Assembly: GCA_007827375.1 (NCBI GenBank)
Contig: VISH01000002.1
Span: 248,001-312,000 of the forward strand
Length of the DNA stretch: 64,000 nucleotides
Direction of reading: 5' to 3'
Source: Alteromonadaceae bacterium 2753L.S.0a.02
GTDB lineage: Bacteria; Pseudomonadota; Gammaproteobacteria; Pseudomonadales; Cellvibrionaceae
Shown here: in pieces, positions 62,051 through 64,000 of the stretch
How positions within the stretch are numbered: position 1 is the stretch's first letter
Layout of the letters: each line of letters opens with the position of its first letter
Made by a program: the position numbers and the translations under genes
Notes under the pieces: model-generated
Database searches by the model: none
What the model saw: only the letters and a program-made list of their open reading frames with translations
Told to the model about the DNA's origin: nothing

Positions 62051-64000
62051 ATGAGTAGCTTCAAACCGAAGCCTGCGCCACCGGCTAAAGCGCCCAAGAG
62101 TGCCGGGGCTAAGAGTGCCCCGCCTAAGCCGATGCCCAGCAAGCCTGCCGCCACACATAAATACCTGCGGCCACCGCCGCAAAACTATTTGCAAAGTCAG
62201 CCGCAAAGGCCTTCCCTCTGCCCCCCAGAAAATGTTTCCCAAGAATCAACCGGCGCTGACGTTACAGGCCTTCAGAGTTTTGCAGAACAGTTACGCAGTC
62301 ATATTGGCGCTGTGCCGGCAGTGCAGGCCAAATTGACCATCGGTGCTTCGGGCGACCCCTTCGAACAGGAAGCCGACCGGGTTGCTGATGCCGTAATGAG
62401 CGGCTCCCAACAAGCACCGCAACTCGATGAAGACTTAAAAGCACCACAGCTTCAGCGCAAGGAAAAACACGAGGGGAAGAAAGCGTCAGGCGAAAAGATT
62501 AATGGCTTAAAGCCAGGCGATGCGGGGCGACCGTTGGACAGCACCGTGCGCCGCCAGATTGAACCGCACCTTGGTCACAGTTTGGATGATGTAAGAGTGC
62601 ACGATGGCCCTGAGGCCCAGCGCCAAACCGAACACTTGCAGGCGCGCGCTTTTACCAGTGGCGAGCACATCTGGTTGGGGCGTGGCGAAAGTGCCGGCGA
62701 CACCAAACTTATGGCTCATGAAACGACCCATGTCGTACAGCAAAGTCGCAACAAATCTGCAGCGATTCAGCGCCAGCAAACCCCCGGTCAACAAGATGGT
62801 GACACAGATCTCGATGCGGATGATGACGATGTGTTGCTACCCGATCTCGATACCGATTTGGGGCAGAGCTCGGGGGGAGCCGGAGACGATCCCAGTGATA
62901 TTAGCGATCCCGACACCCCAGGGGATGGCGATACACCCGAGCAACCGGTTACGCCCGACGGTGATGCGGATGCCAGTCGCGACGGTGACACTCCGGGCGA
63001 TGGCGACGGTGGCCCAGACGCTGGCGATGGCGGCGGTGGTGATGGCGATGGTGGTGATGCTGGCGATGGACGTAGCGGTGGAGGTCGTGGCAATGGTCGC
63101 TCAGGCGCTACCGACACCGCATCCGACTCGGCACTGAGCGGTGGCGACCAGGCGGCGTTGGGGCAGTTAGCCACGAGCGATCTTGCGCTGATTGACGAAG
63201 AACTGGCAGAACATCAGCGTTGGGGCGCCGCCGGTGCCCAAGTGGGCGGTGCCGAATCGGTGCAACGCGCGGCGTTCATCGCCGAAGCCGCCGGCGGCGG
63301 TTTGCTCAATGGCTTTGCTGCGGGGGCAGCGATGGGCTTGGGTATGGGCCTGGTGGGTCGCGCTGCTGCCAGGTACGTGCCTATCCCGGGTGTCGGCGCG
63401 ATACTCGCCGGGGGGATGTCGGCCTACGGTTTGGCGACCCGCGACTGGGGCCACACAGGCGAAACCATCAGTAACTTCGGCGAAGGCGCTTCTGATTACG
63501 AGCGGCTCGCGAACAGTATCTCCGCTATTTCAGAAATTATTGATGTGGTGACCAATGTACTTAACGTACTCGCCGGGGTGATCGGGGTTATATCCGCGGC
63601 GATGTGGATAATCACTGTACTTACGGTGGGTGTCGCAGCCCCCCTGGCTGGCACCTTGTCGTCTATCGCGCTGGGCATAACGGCGGTGACGGGCATTCTC
63701 GATGGTATAAATGCCGGCTTGTTGCAACCCTTGTCGCTGGTGTTCCGCACCCTACACACATTTACTTCTCAGGCCGATCCGCGCGATGTGCAGGCCGATG
63801 CGGCGGGCATTTCCGCATCCGCAGGTGCAGCAGGGGGCGCGTTTGGAGGATTTGTCGGGGGCAGAGCGGCCAATATTGGTAGTGGCGGTGGTCACGGTGG
63901 CAACCGCCGCTCTGACGGCGATGCGCCACACGCCGACACGCCGACACGCCCCGCAAGTGGCGATGGCCCCACGGTGCGCTACGATGCCGGGCCAGCACCC
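62051..64000 (+). CDS. DUF4157 (eCIS core) polymorphic effector-like protein, truncated by the window end
   Basis: The frame stays open for 650 codons to the window edge. Residues 1-60 are Pro/Lys-rich. About 90-118 (QAKLTIGASGDPFEQEADRVADAVM) and about 160-240 form a DUF4157 domain with an intact HExxH (HETTH, 223-227). About 248-345 is an Asp/Gly-rich repeat. Residues about 408-465 and 495-560 are strongly hydrophobic and Gly-rich, probably membrane-inserting helices. After about 585 it is Gly/Ala-rich. The C-terminal part, where a toxin domain would be expected, lies outside the window. The layout is typical of eCIS-associated effectors; this is an inference from DUF4157 and position. Confidence 0.8.
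   Translation, partial: MSSFKPKPAPPAKAPKSAGAKSAPPKPMPSKPAATHKYLRPPPQNYLQSQPQRPSLCPPENVSQESTGADVTGLQSFAEQLRSHIGAVPAVQAKLTIGASGDPFEQEADRVADAVMSGSQQAPQLDEDLKAPQLQRKEKHEGKKASGEKINGLKPGDAGRPLDSTVRRQIEPHLGHSLDDVRVHDGPEAQRQTEHLQARAFTSGEHIWLGRGESAGDTKLMAHETTHVVQQSRNKSAAIQRQQTPGQQDGDTDLDADDDDVLLPDLDTDLGQSSGGAGDDPSDISDPDTPGDGDTPEQPVTPDGDADASRDGDTPGDGDGGPDAGDGGGGDGDGGDAGDGRSGGGRGNGRSGATDTASDSALSGGDQAALGQLATSDLALIDEELAEHQRWGAAGAQVGGAESVQRAAFIAEAAGGGLLNGFAAGAAMGLGMGLVGRAAARYVPIPGVGAILAGGMSAYGLATRDWGHTGETISNFGEGASDYERLANSISAISEIIDVVTNVLNVLAGVIGVISAAMWIITVLTVGVAAPLAGTLSSIALGITAVTGILDGINAGLLQPLSLVFRTLHTFTSQADPRDVQADAAGISASAGAAGGAFGGFVGGRAANIGSGGGHGGNRRSDGDAPHADTPTRPASGDGPTVRYDAGPAP
62801..63090 (+). repeat. 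Asp/Gly-coding low-complexity repeat tract
   Basis: GATGGCGAC-like nine-base variants recur in this tract of the last gene, coding for about 100 residues rich in Asp and Gly (GDGDTP and GDGGDAG appear several times). It probably forms a flexible or calcium-binding spacer. GC content rises here relative to the rest of the operon. Confidence 0.6.

Noticed and set aside
62788..63174. Pro/Ser-rich minus-strand frame of 128 codons
   Set aside because: It is the reverse reading of the Asp/Gly repeat in the last DUF4157 gene.

Overview
The window looks like chromosomal DNA from a plant-polysaccharide-degrading marine gammaproteobacterium of the Cellvibrionales type (Saccharophagus, Teredinibacter or Cellvibrio relatives). 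This is an inference. It rests on long polyserine linkers in secreted enzymes, a pectate lyase with a CBM10-like module, a metalloprotease with a CBM2-like module, and an arginine succinyltransferase operon. No rRNA, tRNA, CRISPR array or insertion sequence was seen.

Left part (1-22 kb): mostly minus-strand genes. They encode an unknown membrane protein, an unknown secreted protein, an AraC regulator, a MASE1-CHASE histidine kinase, a Cache chemoreceptor, a secreted LTD plus metallo-beta-lactamase-fold protein, a DUF4892-like/OmpA protein, an OFA-type MFS transporter, a CbiM-like permease on the plus strand, an M6 protease with a cellulose-binding module, a modular pectate lyase and a DUF6748-like protein. 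The MFS and CbiM genes are divergent and share a consensus FNR/Anr box.

Middle (21.7-32.5 kb): an arginine/putrescine catabolism island. It holds an Lrp regulator, a class III aminotransferase and, divergently, an M20 hydrolase followed by astA, astD and astB. No M14-type astE is present, and the M20 enzyme is a candidate replacement. Then come sthA, a three-copy 20-bp tandem repeat, a 61-aa protein and a sigma-54 activator with a GAFTDA loop.

Right part (33.1-64 kb): 24 consecutive plus-strand genes, with no gap over 90 bases, encode an extracellular-type contractile injection system (eCIS). Identified parts are a DUF4255 cap, two sheaths, two tube proteins, a CIS_tube-type hub protein, a 56-aa DUF5908-like protein, hub and spike as two chains, a 697-aa protein ending in a hydrophobic hairpin, gp25, baseplate J, a gp7/P2-I-like wedge protein, a tape-measure protein, an AAA+ ATPase and two DUF4157 (eCIS core) proteins. 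The last of these runs off the window. Between wedge and tape measure lie five unusual genes: two whose boundaries cut PKD domains in half, and three of rising size (276, 627, 1497 aa) that share an N-terminal module.

A well-spaced -24/-12 promoter (33019-33034) precedes the eCIS genes. Two GGGT-N8-ACCC elements lie about 200 and 100 bases upstream of the expected start, between the promoter and the divergent sigma-54 activator gene. The most economical reading is one sigma-54-driven eCIS operon switched on by its adjacent activator.
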